Shown here: positions 1 through 8,679 of the stretch, in pieces
Layout of the letters: each line of letters opens with the position of its first letter
Position numbering within the stretch: position 1 is the stretch's first letter
DNA from: Nitrosococcus watsonii C-113
GTDB taxonomy: Bacteria > Pseudomonadota > Gammaproteobacteria > Nitrosococcales > Nitrosococcaceae
DNA length: 64,000 bases
Direction of reading: 5' to 3'
NCBI RefSeq assembly: GCF_000143085.1
Contig: NC_014315.1
Location: 1,177,001 to 1,241,000, forward strand
Program-made: the position numbers and the translations under genes
Notes under the pieces: generated by a model
Database searches by the model: none
Seen by the model: only the letters and a program-made list of their open reading frames with translations
What the model was told of the DNA's origin: nothing

Positions 1-536
1 ATTTTGACTTTAGTCCCACGGGTCAAGTCATCGTTGGAGATGCTCGTTATGAAATTCGGCGTTTAAAAGGCCCTTATGATTTAATTATCCATGATTGTTT
101 TACCGGGGGTGTGGAGCCCGTCCATTTATTAACTATTGAGACTTTGACGCAGCTACGCTCCTTGCTTTCCGAGCAAGGTGTACTCGCCCTTAATTTTGTA
201 GCTTTCTCCGAGAATGGGAAGAATATTGCATTGGCTTCCGTTGCTAAAACTTTGTCGCGTGCTTTTCCTCATCAAATGGTTTTTGTTTCCGAGCCCGGAA
301 AGGATTTTAATGATTTTATTTTTCTTGCCGCTAATCGCCCTATTGACCTGGATGCCAAGATGCTAACGTTTGCGCAAGCTTCTTGGTTAAGGCAGCGCCT
401 TATGACAGTGGATAAAACCCAAGGAATCCTGCTAACGGATGATTTTAATCCACTTGAGTATTTGCAGGCCCGTAAAGCGAAACACTACAGAAATATTTTA
501 GTCAATTGGTTAGGCACGGATCTTTTAGTGCGGTGA
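1..536 (+). CDS. Spermidine synthase-like protein, C-terminal part (5' end outside window)
   Basis: The reading frame is open from base 3 to the stop at 534-536, so about 177 C-terminal residues are visible and the start lies upstream. The visible part carries the second half of a Rossmann methyltransferase-like fold: a GDAR motif, then YDLIIHDCFTGG and EPVHLLT. The wording of this block resembles spermidine synthases that are fused to an MFS-type membrane domain, where an aspartate follows the beta-4 strand and PVHLLT comes next. Such proteins transfer, or are presumed to transfer, an aminopropyl group. Without the N-terminal half I cannot tell whether the membrane domain is present. The next gene starts 20 bases downstream on the same strand, but a link to the polysaccharide locus is not proven. 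Confidence 0.7.
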   Translation, partial: FDFSPTGQVIVGDARYEIRRLKGPYDLIIHDCFTGGVEPVHLLTIETLTQLRSLLSEQGVLALNFVAFSENGKNIALASVAKTLSRAFPHQMVFVSEPGKDFNDFIFLAANRPIDLDAKMLTFAQASWLRQRLMTVDKTQGILLTDDFNPLEYLQARKAKHYRNILVNWLGTDLLVR

Positions 537-556
537 AGTCATCGCCTGGATTCTCT

Positions 557-1360
557 ATGTCTCCCATCGCGGCAGTTAAGGAATTCATCAAAGACCGTGA
601 ATTGATTGCCCAGCTTATTTGGAGCGAAGTGGTGGGACGTTACCGGGGTTCCTTTGCGGGTTTTTTGTGGTCTTTTCTTAATCCTTTATTCTCCCTAGCG
701 ATGTACACTTTTGTGTTTGGGGTGGTTTTTAAGGCGCGTTGGGGGTTGTCGGCAGAAAATACTTTTGATTTTTCCATGGTGTTATTTACGGGTTTAATTG
801 TTCATGGGTTAGTGTCCGAAACTATTAACCGAGCACCCTATTTAATTCTTAGTAATCCCAGTTATGTTAAACAAGTCGTATTTCCCCTTGAGGTATTGCC
901 GGTTGTCGCTTTGGGTTCGGGTTTATTTCATACTGTGATTAGTTTTTTATTGTTAATCGTTATTTGGAGTATCGCCCATGGGAGCATAGCATTAGCCGTT
1001 GCTTTTATTCCCTTGCTAATACTGCCCTTAAGTCTAATTACTGTCGGCGTGAGCTGGTTTATTGCAGCGGCTACTGTCTATTTTCGGGATTTGGGTCAAC
1101 TGGTGACCTTTATCAGCAGTGGCCTGCTTTTTTTCTCGCCAATTTTTTACCCTGTAAGCTCGGTTCCAGAGTCCTTTCAAATCTTCTTAGAACTTAACCC
1201 GCTTACTTATATCATTGAGCAGGTGCGTGCCACGCTTATTAGTGGACAACTTCCGGAATTAAAGGGTTACTTACTCTATTTTCTGGTTTCTATCATCGTT
1301 GCCTGGACGGGTTATGCCTGGTTTCAGAAAACACGTGCCGGTTTCGCCGATGTAATATAA
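557..1360 (+). CDS. ABC-2 type polysaccharide exporter, permease (Wzm-like)
   Basis: A 267-residue integral membrane protein of the ABC-2 permease family that moves finished O-antigen, capsule or teichoic-acid chains across the inner membrane. The N-terminal cytoplasmic stretch (LIWSEVVGRYRGS, then FLWSFLNPL) is the typical opening of Wzm/TagG/RfbA-type permeases, followed by about six hydrophobic segments and an ELNPLTYIIEQVR motif before the last one. I start it at the ATG at 557, which begins MSPIAAVKEF. An upstream in-frame TTG at 506 would overlap the previous gene and add 17 residues unlike the family. The stop overlaps the ATG of the ATPase gene by one base, so the two subunits are translationally coupled. 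The substrate must be inferred from the sugar and sulfate enzymes downstream. Confidence 0.88.
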   Translation: MSPIAAVKEFIKDRELIAQLIWSEVVGRYRGSFAGFLWSFLNPLFSLAMYTFVFGVVFKARWGLSAENTFDFSMVLFTGLIVHGLVSETINRAPYLILSNPSYVKQVVFPLEVLPVVALGSGLFHTVISFLLLIVIWSIAHGSIALAVAFIPLLILPLSLITVGVSWFIAAATVYFRDLGQLVTFISSGLLFFSPIFYPVSSVPESFQIFLELNPLTYIIEQVRATLISGQLPELKGYLLYFLVSIIVAWTGYAWFQKTRAGFADVI

Positions 1361-2610
1361 TGTTAACTTCCATGGGAGAAACCGATCCAGAAATTTTGAT
1401 TGATGTGGATAATGTCAGCAAATGCTATCATTTATACCAACGCCCTCAGGATCGACTGTGGCAATCTTTTTTTCGAGGGCGTAAAAAATTTCACCGTGAA
1501 TTTTGGGCATTGCTCAATATCTCCTTACAGGTCCGTCGGCATGAAGCTGTAGCTATTATCGGACGTAATGGCGCAGGAAAAAGCACCTTGCTGCAACTTA
1601 TTGCCGGTACTTTAGCGCCTACCTCGGGAAAGATTGCTATTCAAGGTAGAGTTGCAGCCTTGCTTCAACTAGGAAGCGGTTTTAACCCTGAATTCACGGG
1701 GCGGGAAAATGTATTTCTAAATGGCGCTATCCTTGGGTTTAGTCGCGCTGACATTGGCCGCCGCTTTGAAGAAATAATAGCCTTTGCGGAGATCGGTAAT
1801 TTTATTGACCAACCGGTTAAAACCTATTCTTCCGGGATGATCATGCGGCTTGCCTTTGCTGTTTCTACTTGTCTTGAACCGGAAGTGTTGATTATCGACG
1901 AGGCTTTAGCAGTAGGGGATGCAGCTTTCCAATTTAAATGCAGGGATCGGCTTCAGGATTTGATTACTCAAGGGACCACACTATTATTGGTCTCCCATGA
2001 TATGAGCGCTGTTAAATCGTTTTGTAATCGCGCCATCTATCTTGAAGATGGCCGGAAAAAGGCGGAGGGCGAGCCGGAAAATATCTCCGAGTATTACTTT
2101 ATGGATGTGCGCGCCAGGCAGATGAGTCGCATATCACAACAAATCAAAGACAAAGGTGCCACTGTTTGTAAGAAATCTTATGGTTATGGTACCAGTGAAG
2201 GAGAAATAGAATCCGCTGTTTTTATAACAACAAAAAAAAGTGCTGCCCTTTTTAATTATGGCGATATTATCGAATTGGAAGTTATCTGCCGGTTTGCATC
2301 TCACATTGAATGTCCATGCCTCTCGGTAGTACTCCAGGCGACCAATCTGGTGGGTATAGGCGGTCGCTGGTTTCGTATTAATTCATCTTTTTCAGAATCT
2401 GAGGCGGTTGCTGTTGCTTTAAAAATAAAGTTTCCCGCGAAATTTAATGATGGTAAATATTTTATTACCCTAAGACTGGAAGATCGTAAAGATCAGAAAC
2501 AATATTTTATTTTACATAAAATTCCAGGCGCATTAACGTTTGATATCTTGCCGCGGACTAATAACGATTTATTAGGGTTTTATGATATAAAGCTTACCTG
2601 TGAGCAGTAA
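1360..2610 (+). CDS. ABC exporter ATPase with C-terminal Wzt-type domain
   Basis: The ATPase partner of the preceding permease, 416 residues. Residues 1-250 form an ABC domain: Walker A GRNGAGKST near residue 68, signature YSSGM near 156 and Walker B VLIIDEA near 176, followed by the H-loop SHD. Residues from about 265 to the end form an extra beta-rich region like the carbohydrate-binding domain of Wzt proteins. In characterised systems that domain binds the modified non-reducing end of a completed glycan before export. Its presence here predicts that the polymer carries a terminal cap, which fits the sulfotransferase and methyltransferase genes that follow. The start codon sits in a TAATG overlap with the permease gene. 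Confidence 0.88.
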   Translation: MLTSMGETDPEILIDVDNVSKCYHLYQRPQDRLWQSFFRGRKKFHREFWALLNISLQVRRHEAVAIIGRNGAGKSTLLQLIAGTLAPTSGKIAIQGRVAALLQLGSGFNPEFTGRENVFLNGAILGFSRADIGRRFEEIIAFAEIGNFIDQPVKTYSSGMIMRLAFAVSTCLEPEVLIIDEALAVGDAAFQFKCRDRLQDLITQGTTLLLVSHDMSAVKSFCNRAIYLEDGRKKAEGEPENISEYYFMDVRARQMSRISQQIKDKGATVCKKSYGYGTSEGEIESAVFITTKKSAALFNYGDIIELEVICRFASHIECPCLSVVLQATNLVGIGGRWFRINSSFSESEAVAVALKIKFPAKFNDGKYFITLRLEDRKDQKQYFILHKIPGALTFDILPRTNNDLLGFYDIKLTCEQ

Positions 2611-2613
2611 GCA

Positions 2614-3243
2614 ATGATTATTTCTCATAAATATCAATTTATTTTTATCAAGAACGGAAAGACAGCAGGAACGAGTATTGAAGTATTCCTTTCCAGATTT
2701 TGCGCTTCTTTTGATATCGTGACTCCCATCTATCCCGCGGTAAAATCTCATTATCCTCGTAATTACGAGGGTTTTTATAACCGCATGACGAGCGCGGAGA
2801 TTCGAGAAAAAATAGGAGAAAAAACATGGAAAAATTATTTTAAATTTTGTGTAGAGCGTAATCCCTGGGATAAAGCTATCTCCTATTATTATATGGCTAA
2901 ATGTAGATCTGGTGGGAATCTCTCTCTTGACGAATTCCTCGCCGGCTGTGAATTTCCCATCAATTTCCCACGCTATACGGAACCAGGAGATAGCTCAAAA
3001 ATTATTGTAGATAAAATTATTGATTTTAATAACCTAATGGAAGATTTGGGAGAAGTTTTCAGAAAGTTAGGGTTACCTTTTGATGGCTCGCTTGGAGTTT
3101 ATGCCAAATCAGAATATCGGACTGATCGACGACCCTATCAAGAGGTTTTGACAGTTTCCCAGGCACAGAAAATTCAAGATATCTTTGCAGTAGAGATTGA
3201 TCTGCATGGCTATCATTTTCAGAAAGTAAAGTTAAGTGCATGA
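2614..3243 (+). CDS. Sulfotransferase family protein (1 of 4 in tandem)
   Basis: A 209-residue protein of the small Golgi/heparan-type sulfotransferase superfamily, which transfers sulfate from PAPS to a carbohydrate hydroxyl. The PAPS 5'-phosphosulfate loop is visible near residue 11 (IKNGKTAGTS), and the 3'-phosphate motif near residue 85 (CVERNPWDKAISYYY). It starts three bases after the Wzt-like gene and overlaps the next gene by four bases (ATGA), so it is part of the same transcript. The gene is clearly more A+T-rich than the respiratory genes downstream, which suggests separate ancestry, perhaps by transfer of a glycan-modification cassette. The acceptor sugar cannot be read from the sequence. 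Confidence 0.82.
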   Translation: MIISHKYQFIFIKNGKTAGTSIEVFLSRFCASFDIVTPIYPAVKSHYPRNYEGFYNRMTSAEIREKIGEKTWKNYFKFCVERNPWDKAISYYYMAKCRSGGNLSLDEFLAGCEFPINFPRYTEPGDSSKIIVDKIIDFNNLMEDLGEVFRKLGLPFDGSLGVYAKSEYRTDRRPYQEVLTVSQAQKIQDIFAVEIDLHGYHFQKVKLSA

Positions 3244-3860
3244 TAGGGATGCGTCACCAATTCATTTTTGTGCATATTCCAAAAACTGCTGGCAATGCCA
3301 TGCAAAATGCTCTAAGTAGCTATTCGGAAGATACTATCGTTGCTAGCGGCAATAAGGATGGTGTTCATAGATTTGGGCTATATAGTCTCTACGGCACGAC
3401 TAAGCACTCGACTTTGACTGATTATTTTTTTGCGCTAGGCGCAGAAGCGTTTTGGTCAAAACGAAAATTTACTTGTATCCGTAATCCCTGGGATCGTGCT
3501 ATCTCTTTTTATTTTTCACCTCATCATAAAAACTATTCCTGGAATAGAGATAAATTTATTCGCATGTTGGATAAGATTCATCCAATGACCACTTTTTTGC
3601 GCCTGCCTGATCATGTGGCGAATACAGAACCTGATCAAAATGTTGATCTTATTATCCGTTATGAAGATTTACACAAGGGCTTTTCTAAACTATGCGATAT
3701 CCTGGGAATTTCAAGGAGAAGTCTTCTTGTTCTCAATAAAGGGAATCGGAAATCTTATTTTGAATATTACGATTCCGAACTTATCCAAATAGTAGCGGAG
3801 CGTTTTCGGGAAGATATTGAAGTTTTTGGTTATGAATTCGATTCCTCTAAACGTTATTAA
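3240..3860 (+). CDS. Sulfotransferase family protein (2 of 4)
   Basis: A second PAPS-dependent sulfotransferase-like protein, 206 residues. It shows the 5'-phosphosulfate loop HIPKTAGNAMQNAL near residue 13 and the 3'-phosphate-binding motif TCIRNPWDRAISFYF near residue 77. Its overall length and motif spacing match the first sulfotransferase, but the sequence between the motifs differs, so the pair probably acts on different positions or residues of the glycan. The ATG overlaps the stop of the previous gene (ATGA), implying coupled translation. Its coding DNA is A+T-rich like that of its neighbours. Confidence 0.82.
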   Translation: MIGMRHQFIFVHIPKTAGNAMQNALSSYSEDTIVASGNKDGVHRFGLYSLYGTTKHSTLTDYFFALGAEAFWSKRKFTCIRNPWDRAISFYFSPHHKNYSWNRDKFIRMLDKIHPMTTFLRLPDHVANTEPDQNVDLIIRYEDLHKGFSKLCDILGISRRSLLVLNKGNRKSYFEYYDSELIQIVAERFREDIEVFGYEFDSSKRY

Positions 3861-3862
3861 GA

Positions 3863-4570
3863 ATGAAGATCGTGATCGTGCATATTCCTAAAGCAGCGGG
3901 TACTTCACTCAAGGAAGCTATTTCCGCTAAAGTAGGTATTGATAATATTTATTTTGATTATAACCGCCCTCTCGCCAAGGGTGATTTATCGAGGAATCTT
4001 GGCTGTTTGGCCTCGAGCATTGCTGCTAAGCCAAGGAGAGAATCAATTATTTTCGGCCATTTTCTAGTGGGAAAATATGCCAGATTTAATGGTTATTATT
4101 TTAGGCGGCGTAAAAAAATATTTTACGTAATTTTTCTTCGAGAACCTTTACAAAGAGCAATATCGCATTTTTTTTTCTGGAAAAGAACGAAGGTTCAAGG
4201 ACATCATGTTTGGGAGCGTTTTACTCAGGAAAATTGGAGCTTAGAGAGGTTTTTGCTATCTAAGGAACATACTAATTTCCAGGCTAAATTTCTTTGGCGA
4301 TTCCCCTTGAAGCAATTTGACTTTGTTGGCTTAACTGAATATTTCCAGGATAGCGTAGAAATGCTGGGACGTGTTTCTCCGCTGCTACGTGGCTTACCAA
4401 TAAAAATAAAAAACAGCAATCCAAAAAATTCTATGGGCGTGAATTATAGTATTGATTCCTGTCTGGCAGCTGAATTTATGCGCCGCAATGAATTGGATTA
4501 TAATTTATATAATCAAGGAGTTAAACGATTTCTTATACAAAAATCCAAGCTTCTGAAAGCAAAGGAATGA
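3863..4570 (+). CDS. Sulfotransferase family protein (3 of 4)
   Basis: A third sulfotransferase-like protein, 235 residues. The N-terminus is the phosphosulfate-binding loop itself (IVHIPKAAGTSLKEAI, residues 4-19), and a 3'-phosphate-type motif FLREPLQRAISHFFF lies near residue 90. The middle region (FGHFLVGKYARF) resembles the sulfotransferase families that modify heparan or chondroitin-like polymers. It begins two bases after the previous stop and overlaps the start of the large fusion gene by four bases. It is distinct in sequence from the first two genes, arguing against a simple recent tandem duplication. Confidence 0.8.
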   Translation: MKIVIVHIPKAAGTSLKEAISAKVGIDNIYFDYNRPLAKGDLSRNLGCLASSIAAKPRRESIIFGHFLVGKYARFNGYYFRRRKKIFYVIFLREPLQRAISHFFFWKRTKVQGHHVWERFTQENWSLERFLLSKEHTNFQAKFLWRFPLKQFDFVGLTEYFQDSVEMLGRVSPLLRGLPIKIKNSNPKNSMGVNYSIDSCLAAEFMRRNELDYNLYNQGVKRFLIQKSKLLKAKE

Positions 4571-7500
4571 CTATGGCGGATAGCTCATCGGTCGTATTTT
4601 TGCTAGGAGTTCCCCGTTCAGGTACAACTTTGCTTTCTTGGCTGCTTAATCAGCATCGGAGTATTTACTGCCCGCCGGAGCCCTGGCTGCTGTTGGGTCT
4701 AGAGTCGCTTGGACAGGTTCCTACCGATCACGCTGCCGATCCACCTCTTTTGTCGAGCGCGATTACTGAGTTTTTAGGAGTTAGACGATTGCAGAGACTT
4801 AAGCGGGCGGCTTTATCTATTTATCAATACGCCTTGGAGGAGGCGGGAAAATTCATTTTTATTGATAAAACGCCACGTAACTATCATGCCCTTGATTTTG
4901 TGCAAGCGTTTCTGCCAGAAGGAAAAATTATTTTTCTTGTACGTAATCCTCTTGACGTGGCAGCTTCTTTTAAAACTTCTTGGTCAGTGGATCTTCCAAA
5001 AATTATCGCTAACCAGGAAGACACGCCTTTTCTGTTTGATTATATTCTAGGCTTTAATCGACTATTGGCCTTCGAGGAAAATTATTCCGTGCTTAGAGTC
5101 TGTTATGAGGACTTGGTTGCTGCTCCTGAGAAACAAATGGTGCGTATCTTTAAATATCTAGGGCTTCCGTTGCAAGCAATTAATAAAGATTTGGATATTC
5201 AGGAAACAACCTATGCTAGGAGTTCTCTCGGCGATAAGAAAATTCTTTCGACATCTTCTATTCATAGGCAATCTATTGGTGCTTATAAGCGTGTTTTCAA
5301 AAAAGGAGACATTCAAATTCTTTTGAATTCCCTGGGAGAGAAATCCTTTTCTAAATTGGGTTATGGCAAACAGTATGAGGATGCCTGTGCGGAATTCGAG
5401 ATAACCCCTTGTAATAAAATGTCTCCACAGTTATTAAAAATAACGGAAGGATACGCGCAACAACGCCAAAGGCGTTGTTATGATCTTCAGTCACGAGGTA
5501 TTTTTGAACAGAAAATAGAATATTTAAGCCAGCAAATTGCACGCTTGAAGCAACAGAACGAAATTGTCCAGAATCGCAATAAGGATATTAGTAATGAATT
5601 AAAATTGGCCCAGGCACAAAATAGCTTTCTTAACAAGCAGTTAGATCTATCTCAAATAGAAAAGGAGGAATTCAAGAAGCAATTTTATTCGTTGCAAAAT
5701 ATGGGTTTGAAAGCGCGTTTACGAGGGGATCTTGGGTATCTTAAAAAACGTTTAAAACAGAAAATCAAAGATGGCCTTTGGCGGGCAGTACAAGGACCGC
5801 CTGCACCTCCCTTGCCAAGGATAACGATAGTTACGCCGGTACTTAATGGCGCGCAATTTATTGAGGCAACATTGCGTTCAGTGCTGATACAGGCATATCC
5901 CGCACTGGAATTTATCATCGTTGATGGTGGTTCGACCGATGATACCTTATCTATCATAGATAAGATCCAGAATGATCCTGATTTTAAAGATAAAATCAGT
6001 TGTGTCATATCGGAGCCTGATCGTGGCATGTATGATGCCATCGCTAAGGGTTTCTCGCGGGCAACGGGTGAGATACTGGCTTACCTGAATGCCGATGATT
6101 TACTTGAAGGCGGGGCTTTAGATGCGGTTGGTGATTATTTTTCCCATCATCCAAGGGTAGCTGTGATTTACCATGAGGACACTGTTTTGGTGAACGGGTG
6201 GAAATACCCCAATATCCGGCAGCCAAGGGGGATAAATACGGTTGATCTGCTTAATAAGCATATCCTGTTTCAGGACGGTGTTTTTTTTAGGCGTGAAGCT
6301 TATCAAGCCATCGGTGGTTTACGGCGCGATTTAAAATTAGCGGGAGATTATGATCTTTGGTTGCGTTTATCGGCTCGGTTTAAATTTATCCGCAGGGCGG
6401 GACATGTTAGCTGTTTCCGTATTCGTCAAGGACAGTTCAGTGAAAATATGGAGGCTTATAATGAAGAAATGGATCGCGCCCGCCATGATTTTTTATCCCA
6501 AGCTTCCCGTTTGCAGGCACTTCGCTGGCAGTTTCAGAAAAAATATACGTTCTTCAGTGACTTGATAAGAAAAATTTCGAAGTCTACCCATCTGTTTTTT
6601 CCCCTCGATTTTAGTAATTTACCGCCACCACCTATTACCCTAGATGGGACGGAGTATGGCCAGGCTTTAAGCCCTATTGATGGTAGGCCGGCGGAGCAGT
6701 TCTTATTTAGTACGCCGGATACCCGCTTTGGTGACAAGGGCATTAATTACATCTACCTGGATACTCGGCATTCTATTGCGGTTACTCATCCGCCTATCCA
6801 GCCTGCTGAACTTGATAGACTATACCAGCGCCATTATTCCGCGCCGCTCTCATCGATTAATAGCCCAGAGGGTCCTTCACCCTATCGTCAATTCAGTGGC
6901 AAACGCCGCTGGGAGAAATTGCTTCTGAGGCTACCCGTGGAGCGGTGGCTGTCGTTTTTCTCTTCCAATGATCTCTGGTTAGACAATACCTTGAATGAGT
7001 TGAGTAATACGCTTCAATCTTCACAAATTAATATTCACAGTCCACTTCGAGTGCTTGATGCTGGTTGTTTTGAAGGCCATTTACTCGATGGTATTGCTGC
7101 CGCCCGGAAATCCTGGCGAGGTTATGGTTTGGAGCCTAATCCCCAAGCGGTGGAAATTGCTCGTAGTAAGGGTCATTGCGTCTGGCAAGGAGGTGCTGAA
7201 GATGCTGCCGAGATTATTCCAGCCCCCTATCAGTTCGATGTCATTTTTATGGGGCAAAGTATTGAGCATGTAGACAATCCGGTGCGAGTCCTGCGCCGTC
7301 TTCGCCTGTTGCTTGCCCCTGGTGGTGTTTTGGTTGTGAGCACACCTAATCTGGATTCCCGGCAAATCAACTGGTTTGGTCCAACTTGGGCTCATTGGCA
7401 TGCGCCTTATCATCGCTATATTTTTTCACGAAAAGGGTTATTGGCGCTGGCTAGACAAACAGGCTTACATCCTGTTTGTTTTAAAACCTTCTCCCATTGT

Positions 7501-7689
7501 TACTGGACCGCCATGTCATTAATGCAGAATTTTATAGGGCTTGGCGGTAGCGTACCCCATACAATTGATTTTGACTTTCCCCTGCGTGCATGGGCGCAAA
7601 GGATTAATTTTTGGCAGCAGCTTTTTTGGAATCGTATAGGCAAAGGGGATTATTGCTTCTTCGTGATGAGGGATAAGGAAAGTGGCTAA
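4567..7689 (+). CDS. Fusion: sulfotransferase, coiled coil, GT2 glycosyltransferase, methyltransferase
   Basis: A 1040-residue multidomain cytoplasmic enzyme. Residues about 8-270 form a fourth sulfotransferase domain (GVPRSGTTLLSWLL phosphosulfate loop; FLVRNPLDVAASF 3'-phosphate motif). Residues about 313-376 are a heptad-rich, Glu/Lys/Gln-rich coiled coil. Residues about 418-650 form a GT-A glycosyltransferase family 2 domain (ITIVTPVLNGAQFIEATL, DGGSTDD, and a DxD-like YLNADDLL). After a linker of about 150 residues, residues about 825-990 form a class I SAM methyltransferase (VLDAGCFEGH, then GLEPN, SIEHV and the APGGVL strand). The gene overlaps both neighbours, so it sits inside the operon. 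The order of a coiled coil between modifying domains recalls WbdD-type chain terminators, whose coiled coil acts as a ruler, but that role is an inference. The fusion is in one uninterrupted frame. Confidence 0.85.
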   Translation: MTMADSSSVVFLLGVPRSGTTLLSWLLNQHRSIYCPPEPWLLLGLESLGQVPTDHAADPPLLSSAITEFLGVRRLQRLKRAALSIYQYALEEAGKFIFIDKTPRNYHALDFVQAFLPEGKIIFLVRNPLDVAASFKTSWSVDLPKIIANQEDTPFLFDYILGFNRLLAFEENYSVLRVCYEDLVAAPEKQMVRIFKYLGLPLQAINKDLDIQETTYARSSLGDKKILSTSSIHRQSIGAYKRVFKKGDIQILLNSLGEKSFSKLGYGKQYEDACAEFEITPCNKMSPQLLKITEGYAQQRQRRCYDLQSRGIFEQKIEYLSQQIARLKQQNEIVQNRNKDISNELKLAQAQNSFLNKQLDLSQIEKEEFKKQFYSLQNMGLKARLRGDLGYLKKRLKQKIKDGLWRAVQGPPAPPLPRITIVTPVLNGAQFIEATLRSVLIQAYPALEFIIVDGGSTDDTLSIIDKIQNDPDFKDKISCVISEPDRGMYDAIAKGFSRATGEILAYLNADDLLEGGALDAVGDYFSHHPRVAVIYHEDTVLVNGWKYPNIRQPRGINTVDLLNKHILFQDGVFFRREAYQAIGGLRRDLKLAGDYDLWLRLSARFKFIRRAGHVSCFRIRQGQFSENMEAYNEEMDRARHDFLSQASRLQALRWQFQKKYTFFSDLIRKISKSTHLFFPLDFSNLPPPPITLDGTEYGQALSPIDGRPAEQFLFSTPDTRFGDKGINYIYLDTRHSIAVTHPPIQPAELDRLYQRHYSAPLSSINSPEGPSPYRQFSGKRRWEKLLLRLPVERWLSFFSSNDLWLDNTLNELSNTLQSSQINIHSPLRVLDAGCFEGHLLDGIAAARKSWRGYGLEPNPQAVEIARSKGHCVWQGGAEDAAEIIPAPYQFDVIFMGQSIEHVDNPVRVLRRLRLLLAPGGVLVVSTPNLDSRQINWFGPTWAHWHAPYHRYIFSRKGLLALARQTGLHPVCFKTFSHCYWTAMSLMQNFIGLGGSVPHTIDFDFPLRAWAQRINFWQQLFWNRIGKGDYCFFVMRDKESG

Positions 7690-8509
7690 TCTAAAGCTTC
7701 CAACGATCAGTATTGTGACGCCATCTTTCAATCAGGGAGAGTACGTGGAGTGGACGGTGCAATCAGTGCTTGGGCAACGTTATCCGAACTTGGAGTATAT
7801 TTTCATGGATGGTGGCTCTACTGATCAGACGCTAGATCGTATTGCTCCCTATCGTAATCGTTTTTTTCATTTTGAGTCAGGGCCTGATGGAGGGCAGAGT
7901 GCGGCTATTGCTAAGGGGTTTAGCATGGCCACTGGCGAGATTATGGCCTATTTAAATAGTGACGATGTGCTGCTGCCCGGTACGCTTAACTTTGTGGTCG
8001 ATTATTTCCATCGTCACCCTGAAGTCGACTTTATTTATGGTCACCGTTGTATTGTCAATGAAATAAATCAAGTCATAGGACATTGGATTTTACCTCGGCA
8101 TAGCAGTTTTTTGATGCGGCGTTGGGACCTTATCCCGCAAGAATCTTGCTTTTGGCGTCGCCGCCTATTTAAGCAAAAAGGGAATATTGATGCCAGTTTC
8201 CAATTTGCCATGGATTATGATTTGTTCGTCCGCTATATGAGTGCTGGTAATTTTAAACGGGTGAACCGGTTTCTTGCCGCCTTTCGAGTGCATAAAGACG
8301 CTAAAACCACGACTCAGCTGACGACCACCGGTTGGGCAGAAATAGAGCGTGTGCAGCGGTGTAATCAAATGCAGTTTCCACCCTTGTTAGGTAAGCTTTT
8401 TCCTCTTTGGGTACAATTGCGTTCCCTCCTGTTTGTTCGAAGAAGAGAATCTTTCCCGGGGCTTCCTCCAGGATTGAATTTTAACTTAAACACCCTATGG
8501 GGGGATTAA
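7682..8509 (+). CDS. Glycosyltransferase family 2
   Basis: A 275-residue GT-A fold glycosyltransferase that should transfer a sugar from a nucleotide donor to the growing glycan on the cytoplasmic face of the inner membrane. Motifs: the opening strand TISIVTPSFNQGEYVEWT, DGGSTDQT near residue 40, a GGQSAAIAKG loop, and the metal-binding DxD-type YLNSDDVL near residue 96. A later MDYDLFVRY motif is typical of the acceptor half. It starts at a GTG overlapping the end of the fusion gene by eight bases. Sequence and motif wording are close to the GT2 gene at 9622, suggesting related acceptors. Confidence 0.88.
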   Translation: MANLKLPTISIVTPSFNQGEYVEWTVQSVLGQRYPNLEYIFMDGGSTDQTLDRIAPYRNRFFHFESGPDGGQSAAIAKGFSMATGEIMAYLNSDDVLLPGTLNFVVDYFHRHPEVDFIYGHRCIVNEINQVIGHWILPRHSSFLMRRWDLIPQESCFWRRRLFKQKGNIDASFQFAMDYDLFVRYMSAGNFKRVNRFLAAFRVHKDAKTTTQLTTTGWAEIERVQRCNQMQFPPLLGKLFPLWVQLRSLLFVRRRESFPGLPPGLNFNLNTLWGD

Positions 8510-8679
8510 CCAGGCTTTGAGGTAAATCTCTCAGTAAAAAACTTGAACCTATTTTTAAAAATTCATAATATTCTTATGGCTGGATACCTGTTAAGTGAAG
8601 TTAGGGGTATCTTTCTGATTTGAAAAGTTTTTTCTATCGTAAGCCGGCCGGCAGTTCTAACTTTTGCGTAAATTGATTG

